Assembly: GCF_015751905.1 (NCBI RefSeq) | Contig: NZ_JADOUF010000001.1 | Coordinates: forward strand, 7,874,001 to 7,938,000 | Length of the DNA: 64,000 nt | Origin: Longispora fulva | Lineage (GTDB): Bacteria; Actinomycetota; Actinomycetes; Mycobacteriales; Micromonosporaceae | Reading direction: 5' to 3' | Shown: positions 17,949-26,949 of the stretch, one piece after another | Numbering within the stretch: position 1 is the stretch's first letter | Layout of the letters: the number at the start of each line of letters is the position of its first letter | The notes under the pieces: generated by a model | What the model was told of the DNA's origin: nothing | Databases searched by the model: none | Seen by the model: only the letters and a program-made list of their open reading frames with translations | Position numbers and translations under genes: made by a program

Positions 17949-18874
17949 CGAGTCGTACCCTGCCCGTCCCCGACGGCCTGGACGGCCTGCGCCTGGACCA
18001 GGCGGTGTCCCGGCTGACGGGCGTGTCCCGGACCGTCGCGGCCGACCTCGCCGAGGACGGCAACATCCTCCTCGACGGCGTCGTGGCCGGAAAGTCCGAC
18101 AAGGTGCGGGCCGGCTCCTGGCTGGAGGTGACCCTGCCCCCGCCGCCGGAGCCGCCGAGCATCCGGCCGGAGCGGATCGACGGCCTCGCCGTGGTCTACG
18201 ACGACGACGACATCGTCGTGGTCAACAAGCCGGTCGGCGTCGCGGCGCACCCGAGCCCCGGCTGGACCGGACCGACGGTGATCGGCGGGCTCGCCGGGAT
18301 GGGCTACCGGATCTCGACGAGCGGCGCGGCCGAGCGCCAGGGCGTCGTGCACCGGCTCGACGTCGGCACCACCGGGCTGATGGTGGTGGCGAAGAGCGAG
18401 CGCGCGTACACGGTGATGAAGCGCGCCTTCAAGGAGCGCACGGTCGAGAAGCGCTACCACGCGGTGGTCCAGGGCCACCCGGACCCGTCGCGTGGCACGA
18501 TCGACGCCCCGATCGACCGGCACCCGACGGCCGACTACCGGTGGGCCGTGATGTCCAGCGGCAAGCCGAGCGTGACGCACTACGACACGCTGGAGGCCTT
18601 CCCCGCCGCGAGCCTGCTCGACGTGCACCTGGAGACCGGTCGTACCCATCAGATCCGGGTGCACTTCTCCGCCCTGCGGCATCCGTGTGTCGGTGATCTG
18701 ACATACGGCGCGGACCCGTCGCTGTCCGCCCGGCTCAAGTTGGACCGGCAGTGGCTGCACGCGCGGACTCTGGGCTTCGCCCACCCCGGGACCGGGGACT
18801 ACGTTGAGTTCACCAGCGATTACCCTGAGGATCTGGAGCGGGCGCTGCGCATCCTGCGGGGCGACGCTCCCTAG
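17945..18874 (+). CDS. rluD: RluD-type 23S rRNA pseudouridine synthase
   Basis: Cytoplasmic RNA-modifying enzyme. The N-terminal S4 domain (about residues 14-75) is followed by the RluA/RluD catalytic domain with [12 protein letters not shown], the catalytic Asp motif [16 protein letters not shown], and [13 protein letters not shown]. Start is the ATG overlapping the lspA stop, giving 309 residues, normal for RluD. It follows lspA in many bacteria. Exact target positions in 23S rRNA cannot be read from the sequence. Confidence 0.9.
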   Translation: MTSRTLPVPDGLDGLRLDQAVSRLTGVSRTVAADLAEDGNILLDGVVAGKSDKVRAGSWLEVTLPPPPEPPSIRPERIDGLAVVYDDDDIVVVNKPVGVAAHPSPGWTGPTVIGGLAGMGYRISTSGAAERQGVVHRLDVGTTGLMVVAKSERAYTVMKRAFKERTVEKRYHAVVQGHPDPSRGTIDAPIDRHPTADYRWAVMSSGKPSVTHYDTLEAFPAASLLDVHLETGRTHQIRVHFSALRHPCVGDLTYGADPSLSARLKLDRQWLHARTLGFAHPGTGDYVEFTSDYPEDLERALRILRGDAP

Positions 18875-18883
18875 GGAGTCGTC

Positions 18884-19819
18884 GTGCCTGACCTGCTCCG
18901 CCGGTTGGACCAGCGGGTCGTGCCCATGCTCGCCTCCGCGCTGCGCAGGGCCGCCGGGGGCAGGCACCGGCGGGGGGTCCTCGCCGCGGTCGGGATGACC
19001 CTCGCCGTCGCCGTCGTGCTCGCCGCGGTGCTGTCAGCCCGGGAGGCGTTGCCGGGCAGAGGCCATGCCGCGGGTACGCCGCTGCGGGTCGGGGTGTCCG
19101 ACGGCGACTCGATCCCGGCGTACGTGGCCGGGGCCCGCGAGCGGCTGGCCGGCGTGGACCGGCCGACCCTGGCCCTGGTGTCCCTCGCCGCGTACCTCGG
19201 CCCCGACCGGCTCGGCCCCCTGCTGGAGAACGCGCGCCCCTCCCGGGTCTACCTGCGGGTCCCGCTGCCCGGCATCTCCACCGAGGTCATCGCCGTCGAC
19301 GTGCGCCAGCTGCCCGGCGACGTGGTCGCGGGGATGGACGCCGCGGCGGTGCGCAAGGAGGAGGAGGTGGCGATCGCCACCCGCCTCGCCGGCCGGCTGA
19401 CCGGGGACAGCCCGAGGGAGCGGGAGCTGCGGGAGGAGTACCAGGCCAGGGCCGCCGAGGCGGGGCTGGAGGCCACGGCGTACCGGGAGCATTGTTCCTG
19501 CGTCTACGCCGCGGTGGTCCGGGCAGGCCCGCCCGCCCTCGCAGAGTTGTCCCGGCGGCCCGGGGTGCGCGCGGTGGACCCGACCCCGGGGCTCGACCGG
19601 CTGGAGCAGGCGGTGTTCCGGCCGCCGATCCCCGAGCAGCACGCGATCGCCTCCGACCCGGCCGACGTGCCGGTGTCCCCGTCGCCGACCCCGGCCCCGC
19701 GTCCCTCGGTCACCCGGACCCCGCCGCCGTCCGCCCCGCCGACCGGGCCGATGCCGGAGTGGCCCGCCTCACCCACCCCGAGTCAGGTTCGCGCACCCAG
19801 CCCCTCGCCGGAGCGTTAG
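18884..19819 (+). CDS. membrane-anchored hypothetical protein with Pro-rich C-terminal tail
   Basis: No named family recognised. A basic N-terminus is followed by one hydrophobic helix (about residues 32-50), an extracytoplasmic domain of about 170 residues that includes EHCSCVYAAVV, and a disordered tail rich in Pro, Ser and Thr. Single helix plus outside domain suggests an anchored surface or periplasm-side protein (inference). GTG with GGGAG in front; 311 residues. It follows the pseudouridine synthase by nine bases. Confidence 0.7.
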   Translation: MPDLLRRLDQRVVPMLASALRRAAGGRHRRGVLAAVGMTLAVAVVLAAVLSAREALPGRGHAAGTPLRVGVSDGDSIPAYVAGARERLAGVDRPTLALVSLAAYLGPDRLGPLLENARPSRVYLRVPLPGISTEVIAVDVRQLPGDVVAGMDAAAVRKEEEVAIATRLAGRLTGDSPRERELREEYQARAAEAGLEATAYREHCSCVYAAVVRAGPPALAELSRRPGVRAVDPTPGLDRLEQAVFRPPIPEQHAIASDPADVPVSPSPTPAPRPSVTRTPPPSAPPTGPMPEWPASPTPSQVRAPSPSPER

Positions 19820-19828
19820 GTAAGCGAA

Positions 19829-19834
19829 TACGCT
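19829..19834 (+). promoter_or_regulatory. candidate -10 of the ParA-like gene
   Basis: TACGCT hexamer 40 bases before GTG 19875, in the only gap (55 bases) between the anchored hypothetical and the ParA-like gene. No clear -35. Confidence 0.3.
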
Positions 19835-19874
19835 GACGTGTCGAGGGGCGGCGGCCGGCGAGAGGACGAACACA

Positions 19875-20819
19875 GTGGCGGAGCGAACCGAGGCCGGCTG
19901 GAGCCGGTCAGGTGAGGCGGCGCCGCGCTGGCGGAGTCTCCTGGGCCGGGGCAGGGGCGATCGTGCCGCGGACCCCGCCGAGGCCGCGAACGGCGCCCAG
20001 CGGGGCGCTCAGGCGTCCCCCGTGGACGAGTACGTGGCCCGCCTGCGCCGCGACATGGGCCCGGCCAAGGTGGTGGCGTTCGCCAACCCGAAGGGCGGGG
20101 TGCACAAGACCACCGCGACGGTGCTGTGCGCGGCCACGATCGGCAGCGCCCGGGGCCGGGGCGTCCTGGCCTGGGACGACAACGAGCTGCGCGGCACCCT
20201 GGGCCTGCGCGCCGGCAGCGCCCGGCACGCCCGCACGATCCGGCACCTGATCGAGAACCTGGTCGAGGTGGAGAACTCCAGCGGCGAGGAGTTACGCGAC
20301 CGGCTGGACGAGTTCCTCCGGCACGCCGCCGACGGGTCCTACGACGTGCTCGCCGGGGACGAGGACCACCGGGTGGCCCGGCTGCTCGATCCGCCGATGG
20401 TGTGGCGGGTGCTGGAGCTGCTGCGGCGTACCCATGACGTGATCTGCGTCGACACCGGCAACAACGTGGAGAGCGCCAACTGGCAGACGGTGATCAAGGC
20501 CGCCGACCAGCTCGTGGTGACGTCCGTCCCCCGCGAGGACGCGGCGTTCACGGCGGACTGGATGTTGGACCTGCTGGAGGAGATGGGCATGGGCGACATC
20601 GTCGCCAACGCCGTGACCCTGCTGTCGTGCCCGACACCGACCCCGTCTCCGATGCTCGCTGACCTGGTCAAACACTTCCAGAGCCGGACCAGGACGGTGG
20701 CGGTGGTGCCGTATGACCCGGCGTTGGAGTCGGGCTCGTCCATCGACTACGCGAGCCTGAAGCCGGAGACCCGGATGGCGTGGTTACAGGCGGCGACGGC
20801 GGTGAGCGACGGGTTCTGA
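19875..20819 (+). CDS. ParA/MinD-like ATPase with altered P-loop
   Basis: SIMIBI-class ATPase. After a 50-residue disordered N-terminus comes VVAFANPKGGVHKTTATVL, a deviant Walker A in which the Gly before the Lys-Thr is replaced by His (KGGVHKTT against KGGxGKT). The second motif region reads DVICVDTGNNVES, and the adenine-proximal part VVTSVPREDAAFTADWML is also present. It could act in localisation or in a secretion-type system rather than chromosome segregation, since no parB lies nearby. GTG preceded by GAGAGGA; 314 residues. Function not assigned. Confidence 0.75.
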   Translation: MAERTEAGWSRSGEAAPRWRSLLGRGRGDRAADPAEAANGAQRGAQASPVDEYVARLRRDMGPAKVVAFANPKGGVHKTTATVLCAATIGSARGRGVLAWDDNELRGTLGLRAGSARHARTIRHLIENLVEVENSSGEELRDRLDEFLRHAADGSYDVLAGDEDHRVARLLDPPMVWRVLELLRRTHDVICVDTGNNVESANWQTVIKAADQLVVTSVPREDAAFTADWMLDLLEEMGMGDIVANAVTLLSCPTPTPSPMLADLVKHFQSRTRTVAVVPYDPALESGSSIDYASLKPETRMAWLQAATAVSDGF

Positions 20820-20898
20820 CCCCGCGTCGGTTTGGGGTCTTGTCGGGGGGTGCGGTTAGGCTCGGGGGCGTTCCCAACTCCAGAGGAGGCTGCCGCCG

Positions 20899-23800
20899 AT
20901 GAGTGACTCTTTTGTGCATCTGCACGTGCACACCGAGTACTCGATGCTGGACGGCGCCGCCCGGATGAAGCAGTTGTTCGCCGAGGTCAACCGGCAGGAG
21001 ATGCCGGCTGTCGCGATCACCGACCACGGCAACATGCACGGGGCGTACGACTTCTACAAGCAGGCCACCGCCGCCGGGGTGACCCCGGTGATCGGCGTCG
21101 AAGCCTACCTGGCGCCGGCGTCGCGGTTCGACAAGAAGCGCATCAACTGGGGCACGCCCGACCAGAAGGGCGACGACGTCTCCGGCAACGGCGGCTACAC
21201 CCACATGACGATGTGGGCCCGCAACGCCGAGGGGCTGCACAACCTCTTCCGGCTCAACTCGCGCGGCTCGATGGAGGGCTACTACTACAAGCCCCGGATG
21301 GACACCGAGCTGATCGCCGAGTATTCGGCCGGGATCATGGCCACCACCGGCTGCCCCTCCGGCGAGATCCAGACCCGGCTGCGCCTCGGGCACGACGAGG
21401 AGGCGCTGAAGGCCGCCGCGAAGTACCAGGACATCTTCGGCAAGGAGAACTTCTTCCTGGAGATCATGGACCACGGGCTGTCCATCGAGCGCCGGGTCCG
21501 CGACGGGCTGATCGACATCTCCCGCCGGTTGAACATCCCGCCGGTGGTGACGAACGACTCGCACTACACCCGGCCGGAGGAGGCCGACGCGCACAACGCG
21601 CTGCTGTGCGTGCAGTCCGGCTCGCTGCTGTCCGACCCGAACCGGTTCAAGTTCGACGGCGACGGCTACTACATCAAGTCCGCCGACGAGATGCGCGCGA
21701 TCGACACCTCCGACATCTGGGCCGAGGGCTGCAGGAACACCCTGCTGGTCGCCTCCAAGGTCGAGACGGAGGGGATGTTCAAGTACAAGAACCTGATGCC
21801 GATCTTCCCGGTGCCCGACGGCGAGACCGAGGAGACCTGGTTCCGCAAGGAGGTCTGGGCCGGCATGGAGCGGCGCTGGCCGGCCGGCTACGACGAGGAG
21901 CACCGCGCCCAGGCGGAGTACGAGATCGGCGTCATCCTCCAGATGGGCTTCCCGTCGTACTTCCTGGTGGTCGCCGACTTCATCATGTGGGCCAAGCGCA
22001 ACGGGCACTCCGTGGGGCCGGGGCGTGGTTCCGGGGCCGGCAGCATCGTGGCGTACGCGCTGGGCATCACCGACCTCGACCCGCTCGCGTTCGGCCTGAT
22101 CTTCGAGCGGTTCCTCAACCCCGAGCGCGTCTCGATGCCCGACTTCGACGTCGACTTCGACGAGCATGGCCGCAACGAGACGATCCGGTATGTCACGGAG
22201 CGCTACGGCGCGGACCGGGTGGCCATGATCGCCACGTTCGGCACGATCAAGGCCAAGGCCGCGATCAAGGACTCGGGCCGGGTGCTCGGGTTCCCGTACG
22301 CGCTGGGCGACAAGATCACCAAGGCGATGCCCCCGGCCGTGATGGGCAAGGACATCCCGCTGTCGGGCATCTTCGACCCGAAGCACCCGCGCTACGCCGA
22401 GGCCGGCGCGGTCCGCGAGCTGGTCGACACCGAGCCCGACGTGGCCAAGGTGATGGAGGTCGCCCGGGGGCTGGAGGGCCTGGTCCGGCAGACCGGCGTG
22501 CACGCGGCCGGCGTCATCATGTCCGCCGAGCCGCTGATCGACCACGTGCCGCTGATGCGTCGGGACGCCGACGGCACGATCATCACCCAGTTCGACTACC
22601 CGACGTGCGAGACGCTCGGCCTGCTGAAGATGGACTTCCTCGGCCTGCGCAACCTCACGATCATGGCCGACGCCGTGAAGAACGTGGAGCACACGACCGG
22701 CCGGAAGATCGACCTGCTGTCGCTGCCGCTGGACGACGCCCCCACGTACGAGCTGCTCTGCCGGGGCGACACCCTGGGCGTGTTCCAGCTCGACGGCGGC
22801 GCGATGCGCCAGCTCCTGAAGCTGATGCGCCCCGACCACTTCGAGGACATCTCGGCCGTCCTCGCGTTGTACCGGCCCGGTCCGATGGGCGCGAACTCGC
22901 ACATCAACTACGCGCTGCGCAAGAACAAGCAGCAGGAGATCGTCCCGATCCACCCGGAGCTCGAGGCGGACCTGGAGGACATCCTCGGCGTCACCTACGG
23001 CCTGATCGTCTACCAGGAGCAGGTCCAGCGCGCGGCGGTGAAGCTCGCCGGCTACACCCTCGGCCAGGCCGACAACCTGCGCCGGGCCATGGGCAAGAAG
23101 AAGAAGGAGGTCCTCGACAAGGAGTTCATCCCGTTCCGCGACGGCATGCGGCGCAGCGGATACTCCGACGAGGCCACCCAGGCGCTGTGGGACATCCTGG
23201 TCCCGTTCGCCGACTACGCGTTCAACAAGGCGCACACCGCCGCCTACGGGATGATCTCGTACTGGACGGCGTACCTGAAGGCGAACTACCCCGCCGAGTA
23301 CATGGCGGCGCTGCTCACGTCCGTCGGCGACGACAAGGACAAAATGGCGATGTACCTGGGGGAGTGCCGCAAGATGGGCATCAAGGTCCTCCCCCCGGAC
23401 GTGAACGAGTCCGCCGGCGCGTTCACCCCGATCGGGCGGGACATCCGCTTCGGGCTGGGCGCGGTCCGTAACGTCGGCACGAACGTGGTGGCCTCGGTCG
23501 TCGCCACCCGTGCGGCCAAGGGCAACTACACCTCCTTCCCCGACTTCCTGTCGAAGTCCGAGCTGGTGGTCTGCAACAAGCGGACCGTCGAGTCGCTGGT
23601 CAAGGCCGGTGCGTTCGACTCCCTCGGGCACACCCGCAAGTGCCTGGTCGAGCTGCACGAGACCGCGATCGACGCGGTCGTGGGGCTCAAACGCCAGGAG
23701 GCCGTCGGGCAGTTCGACCTGTTCGGCGGGCTGGAGGAGAACTCCGACGACAGCCTGGTGGGGCTGGACCTGCAGTTCACCCCGACCGAGTGGCCGCGCA

Positions 23801-24432
23801 AGGAGCTGCTGGCCTTCGAGCGGGACATGCTGGGGCTCTACGTCTCCGACCACCCCCTCGCCGGGGCCGAGCGGATCCTGAAGGCCAACTCCGAGCAGAG
23901 CATCGTCGAGGTGATCGACGAGGACGTCAACGACCGGATGCCCGTCACGATCGCCGGCATGATCTCCGGGGTGCAGCGTCGGATCACCAAGCAGGGCGCG
24001 AGCTGGGCGATCGTGATGCTCGAGGACCTGGACGCCTCGGTCGAGGTGCTGTTCTTCCCGAAGACGTACGAGCTGCTGTCGCACCACCTCGCCGAGGACA
24101 TCGTCGTCACGGTCAAGGGGCACGTGAACAAGCGCGACCAGGCGATCAGCGTCGTCGGCTCGGACATGCTGATCCTGGAGGTCTCCGAGGCCGACCTGGC
24201 CGCGAACCCGCCGGTGGTGCTGAACTCGACCTGGGACAAGATCGTGGAACCGACCGTGCTGGAGCTCAAGCGGATCCTGCTCGGGCACCGTGGCGACTGC
24301 TCGGTGCACCTGCGGCTGCGCAGCCGGGGCGGGGAGACGCTGCTCGCGCTGGGGCCGGATCTGAAGGTCCGCAACGATGTGGCGTTCCGTTCGGAGATCA
24401 AGACGCTGTTCGGCGCGGGGGGCGTGGACTAG
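20899..24432 (+). CDS. dnaE: DNA polymerase III alpha subunit (DnaE1)
   Basis: Replicative polymerase. The N-terminal PHP domain starts FVHLHVHTEYSMLDGAARM, the palm carries the catalytic Asp residues in MPDFDVDFDEHGR (near residue 414), followed by fingers, the GPGRGSGAGS segment, FNKAHTAAYG, and a C-terminal OB fold (MPVTIAGMISGVQRR). The 1177-residue length is typical of DnaE1. ATG preceded by GAGGAGG; a TAGGCT hexamer at 20857-20862 is a candidate -10. No intein is visible. Monocistronic by appearance. Confidence 0.97.
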   Translation: MSDSFVHLHVHTEYSMLDGAARMKQLFAEVNRQEMPAVAITDHGNMHGAYDFYKQATAAGVTPVIGVEAYLAPASRFDKKRINWGTPDQKGDDVSGNGGYTHMTMWARNAEGLHNLFRLNSRGSMEGYYYKPRMDTELIAEYSAGIMATTGCPSGEIQTRLRLGHDEEALKAAAKYQDIFGKENFFLEIMDHGLSIERRVRDGLIDISRRLNIPPVVTNDSHYTRPEEADAHNALLCVQSGSLLSDPNRFKFDGDGYYIKSADEMRAIDTSDIWAEGCRNTLLVASKVETEGMFKYKNLMPIFPVPDGETEETWFRKEVWAGMERRWPAGYDEEHRAQAEYEIGVILQMGFPSYFLVVADFIMWAKRNGHSVGPGRGSGAGSIVAYALGITDLDPLAFGLIFERFLNPERVSMPDFDVDFDEHGRNETIRYVTERYGADRVAMIATFGTIKAKAAIKDSGRVLGFPYALGDKITKAMPPAVMGKDIPLSGIFDPKHPRYAEAGAVRELVDTEPDVAKVMEVARGLEGLVRQTGVHAAGVIMSAEPLIDHVPLMRRDADGTIITQFDYPTCETLGLLKMDFLGLRNLTIMADAVKNVEHTTGRKIDLLSLPLDDAPTYELLCRGDTLGVFQLDGGAMRQLLKLMRPDHFEDISAVLALYRPGPMGANSHINYALRKNKQQEIVPIHPELEADLEDILGVTYGLIVYQEQVQRAAVKLAGYTLGQADNLRRAMGKKKKEVLDKEFIPFRDGMRRSGYSDEATQALWDILVPFADYAFNKAHTAAYGMISYWTAYLKANYPAEYMAALLTSVGDDKDKMAMYLGECRKMGIKVLPPDVNESAGAFTPIGRDIRFGLGAVRNVGTNVVASVVATRAAKGNYTSFPDFLSKSELVVCNKRTVESLVKAGAFDSLGHTRKCLVELHETAIDAVVGLKRQEAVGQFDLFGGLEENSDDSLVGLDLQFTPTEWPRKELLAFERDMLGLYVSDHPLAGAERILKANSEQSIVEVIDEDVNDRMPVTIAGMISGVQRRITKQGASWAIVMLEDLDASVEVLFFPKTYELLSHHLAEDIVVTVKGHVNKRDQAISVVGSDMLILEVSEADLAANPPVVLNSTWDKIVEPTVLELKRILLGHRGDCSVHLRLRSRGGETLLALGPDLKVRNDVAFRSEIKTLFGAGGVD

Positions 24433-24768
24433 TCGGGGCCGTTCGGGTCACGGCCGCTCGGCAGGTGTGTCGGAGGTCGGTCGCCCGGTCCTGCTCAGAT
24501 GTGCCGGGGGTGCTCGGTCGCCGGTTCGGCTCAGCTGTGCCGGAGGTGCTCGGTGCGGCTCGGCGAGCGGGTCGGCCCGGCCACCACCACCCGGGCACGC
24601 CGGACCGCGGTATGCCGCTGTCCCGCTTCGGCACGGGTGCCGAAGGGCCTGGGCGCCGCGGCGCGGGGCACGCCGGATCGCGGTCCGCCGCCGTCCCGCG
24701 CCGGCCCGGATGCCGATGGGCCCGTCCCCCGCGCCGGAGCGCGGGGGACGGGGTCTGGCGCGCGCACC
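24433..24768. repeat. non-coding spacer with two sets of tandem repeats
   Basis: No gene is supported in these 336 bases after dnaE. Between about 24461 and 24566 lie three imperfect copies of a ~35-bp unit beginning CAGNTGTGYCGGRGGT. A 57-bp unit beginning GGGCACGCCGGAYCGCGG then occurs twice (24593-24649 and 24666-24722, about 80 percent identical). A hairpin follows at 24721-24752. Open frames here are shadows of the GC bias. Confidence 0.6.
24721..24752 (+). terminator. 14-bp perfect hairpin
   Basis: CCCGTCCCCCGCGC (24721-24734) pairs perfectly with 24739-24752 around a CGGA loop. There is no T run, as is common for actinobacterial intrinsic terminators. It ends 17 bases before the next gene's TAGTAT hexamer, so it may insulate that promoter from dnaE transcription. 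Confidence 0.65.
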
Positions 24769-24781
24769 TAGTATGGGCCGG
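24769..24781 (+). promoter_or_regulatory. leaderless promoter of the membrane protein gene at 24782
   Basis: TAGTAT (24769-24774) ends seven bases before GTG 24782 with no Shine-Dalgarno sequence between, the layout of a leaderless gene. Confidence 0.55.
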
Positions 24782-25417
24782 GTGAGCACCGCGGAGCAGT
24801 ATCCGACCCCGCCGTCCCCGATCTGGCCCGAAACGGGCCTCTATGGGACCCCGGTCCCGCCCCGGCCGCGCCGGGACTGGCCGCGGGAGATCCTGGCGGG
24901 GCTGCTCGTCGTCCTGACGATCGCGACCCTCGGGGCGCCGCTCGGGGTGCTGTGGTCGGCGTTGGCCCCCCGGGTGCTGTTTCAGATGACCGCCGACGGG
25001 TTGTTCTACACGGACGCGGAGCCGGAGGAGTACGTCGGCGCCGATGTCGTGTTCACCCTGATCGGCCTCGGTGCCGGGATTCTGCTCGGGCTGGCCTGCT
25101 GGCTGCTGCTGCGCCGGTGGCGGGGCGCGTTCGTGCTGGTCGGGCTGATGGTCGGTTCGCTGCTCGGCGCGTGCCTGGCCTGGCAGATCGGCCGCAGGAT
25201 CGGGCTGGACGACTACCTGTCGCTGAAGACGACGGCGCACGTGGGCTGGCAGTTCTACCGGCCGGCGTCGATGAACTCCGGGGAGTTCCTCCGGATTCTC
25301 GACGTGCCGGTGTTCCCGAGGGGCGCGCTGGCGGCCCAGGCGTTGGCGGCGGTCTTCACCTACACCATGATCGCCGGCTGGTCCCGCTTCCCGGGCCTCC
25401 GCCCGGGCTCCGACTGA
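24782..25417 (+). CDS. four-helix membrane protein (DUF2567-like)
   Basis: A 211-residue membrane protein. After a Pro-rich cytoplasmic N-terminus there are four hydrophobic helices: ILAGLLVVLTIATLGAPLGVL, VVFTLIGLGAGILLGLA, FVLVGLMVGSLLGACLAW, and one near the C-terminus. An extracytoplasmic loop separates the first two. Proteins of this plan upstream of hisD in actinobacteria are grouped as DUF2567; I assign it from memory of layout and sequence style, so the family call is tentative. The frame is open far upstream, but GTG 24782 sits at a leaderless promoter. Confidence 0.7.
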   Translation: MSTAEQYPTPPSPIWPETGLYGTPVPPRPRRDWPREILAGLLVVLTIATLGAPLGVLWSALAPRVLFQMTADGLFYTDAEPEEYVGADVVFTLIGLGAGILLGLACWLLLRRWRGAFVLVGLMVGSLLGACLAWQIGRRIGLDDYLSLKTTAHVGWQFYRPASMNSGEFLRILDVPVFPRGALAAQALAAVFTYTMIAGWSRFPGLRPGSD

Positions 25418-25418
25418 A

Positions 25419-25476
25419 GATCAACCCCATTATCTGACTACGGAGGGGCCTCCCCCGGCCGCGCCGGCCCTCGGCG
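25419..25476 (+). repeat. dispersed intergenic repeat, copy A
   Basis: Begins GATCAACCCCATTAT and ends GCGCCGGCCCTCGGC (25461-25475). It forms the left arm of a 162-bp inverted repeat with copy D. The GC-rich half is identical over 15 bases to copy C at 51636-51650. Confidence 0.7.
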
Positions 25477-25520
25477 GGGCGGCGCCCGGTGGGGTGATCC
25501 TCATGTGGGCGGTTGGTGGC

Positions 25521-25580
25521 GGGCGTCCGGCCGCTGGAAGCCGGGTCGGGCCCCACTCGTACACGATGATGGGTTTGATC
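25521..25580 (-). repeat. dispersed intergenic repeat, copy D
   Basis: Read on the minus strand it begins GATCAAACCCATCAT (25566-25580), identical over 15 bases to copy B, and continues CGTGTACGAGTGGGGCCC. Right arm of the inverted pair with copy A, between the DUF2567-like gene and hisD. Confidence 0.7.
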
Positions 25581-25647
25581 GGGGTGACCCTGGTCACGGG
25601 GAGATCGGATGCTGGGACCGAGCCGTCCGGTGGCTGGGAGCGCCGAC

Positions 25648-25659
25648 TAGGCTGAACAG
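25648..25659 (+). promoter_or_regulatory. leaderless promoter of hisD
   Basis: TAGGCT (25648-25653) followed by GAACAG and then GTG 25660, with no ribosome binding site. This is the only entry point into the his operon, so the operon has no room for a histidine attenuator at its head. Confidence 0.6.
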
Positions 25660-26949
25660 GTGCTGAACCGCATCGACCTCCGGGGTGACACCAGGGATCC
25701 GCGCGGGCTGCTGCCCCGCGCCCGGTTCGACGTGACCGCCGCGATCGAACAGATCCGGCCGGTCGTGGAGGCGGTCCGCGAGCATGGGGCCGCCGCCGTC
25801 AAGGAGGCCACGCATCGGTTCGACCACGTGGTGATCCCGAGCCTGCGGGTGCCGGTCGAGGAGATCGCGAAGGCGGCCGACGCCCTGGAGGGGCCGGTCC
25901 GCGCGGCCCTCGAGGAGGCGATCGCCCGGGTCCGGGTCGTGCACGCCGCCCAGCTGCGGCCCTCGCACACCACCACCCTCGCCCCCGGCGGCACGGTCAC
26001 CGAGAAGTGGCTGCCCGTCGGGCGGGTCGGGCTCTACGTGCCCGGCGGCCTGGCGATGTACCCGTCGAGTGTCGTCATGAACGTCGTCCCGGCCCAGGTG
26101 GCCGGCGTCGGCCAGATCGTGGTCGCCAGCCCGCCGCAGGCCGACAACGACGGCCTGCCGGACCGCAGGGTCCTCGCGGCGTGCGCGCTGCTCGGCGTGA
26201 CGGAGGTGTATGCGATGGGCGGCGCCCAGGCCATCGCCGCCCTTGGCTACGGCACCGAGGAGAACCGGCCCGTCGACATGATCACCGGGCCGGGCAACAT
26301 CTGGGTGACCGCCGCCAAGCGGCTGCTCCGTGGCACGGTCGGCATCGACTCCGAGGCCGGCCCGACGGAGATCGCGATCCTCGCCGACGACACGGCGGAC
26401 CCGGCGCACGTCGCCGCCGACCTGATCAGCCAGGCCGAGCACGACCCGCTGGCTGCGAGCGTGCTGGTCACGACGAGCGTGGCGCTGGCCGACGCCGTCG
26501 ACCGGGAGCTGGAGCGCCGGGTCGCGGTGACCAAGCACGCGCCCCGGGTGCGCGAGGCGCTGACCGGACCGCAGTCGGGGACCGTGCTCGTCAGCGACAT
26601 CGAGCAGGGGCTCGCGGTGGTGGACGACTACGCCGCCGAGCACCTGGAGATCCAGACCGCCGACGCGCCGGCCGTCGCCGACCGGGTCCGCAATGCCGGG
26701 GCCATCTTCGTCGGGGCCTGGTCCCCGGTGTCGCTCGGGGACTACTGCGCCGGGTCCAACCACGTCCTGCCCACCGGCGGCTGCGCGCGGCACTCCTCGG
26801 GGCTGAGCACGCACACGTTCCTCAAGGCCGTGCACGTCATCCAGTACGACGAGGCGGCGCTGCGGGAGGTCGCCGGGCACGTGGTGACGCTGGCCGAGGC
26901 CGAGGATCTGCCGGCGCACGGCGAGGCCGTCACGGCGAGGTTCCGGTGA
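25660..26949 (+). CDS. hisD: histidinol dehydrogenase
   Basis: Zinc- and NAD-dependent enzyme performing the last two oxidations of histidine synthesis. Family blocks seen: [39 protein letters not shown], the zinc ligands in LISQAEHDP and [17 protein letters not shown], and EHLEIQT carrying the general base residues. The 429-residue length is normal. GTG start lies six bases after a TAGGCT hexamer. Ends in GTGA with hisC. Confidence 0.96.
   Translation: MLNRIDLRGDTRDPRGLLPRARFDVTAAIEQIRPVVEAVREHGAAAVKEATHRFDHVVIPSLRVPVEEIAKAADALEGPVRAALEEAIARVRVVHAAQLRPSHTTTLAPGGTVTEKWLPVGRVGLYVPGGLAMYPSSVVMNVVPAQVAGVGQIVVASPPQADNDGLPDRRVLAACALLGVTEVYAMGGAQAIAALGYGTEENRPVDMITGPGNIWVTAAKRLLRGTVGIDSEAGPTEIAILADDTADPAHVAADLISQAEHDPLAASVLVTTSVALADAVDRELERRVAVTKHAPRVREALTGPQSGTVLVSDIEQGLAVVDDYAAEHLEIQTADAPAVADRVRNAGAIFVGAWSPVSLGDYCAGSNHVLPTGGCARHSSGLSTHTFLKAVHVIQYDEAALREVAGHVVTLAEAEDLPAHGEAVTARFR

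Noticed and set aside
20668-24309. 1213-codon open frame on the minus strand opposite dnaE
   Set aside because: It is a shadow: high GC leaves the antisense frame free of stops. The product is His/Arg/Asp/Val-rich with no domains, while the plus strand encodes a complete DnaE.
24461-24566. Possible CRISPR-like array after dnaE
   Set aside because: Only three imperfect units that abut without unique spacers and no cas genes; these are tandem repeats.
24433-24781. Open frames across the dnaE downstream gap, including N-terminal extension of the next gene
   Set aside because: The frames cross tandem repeats and a terminator-like hairpin, and the leaderless promoter sets the real start at 24782.
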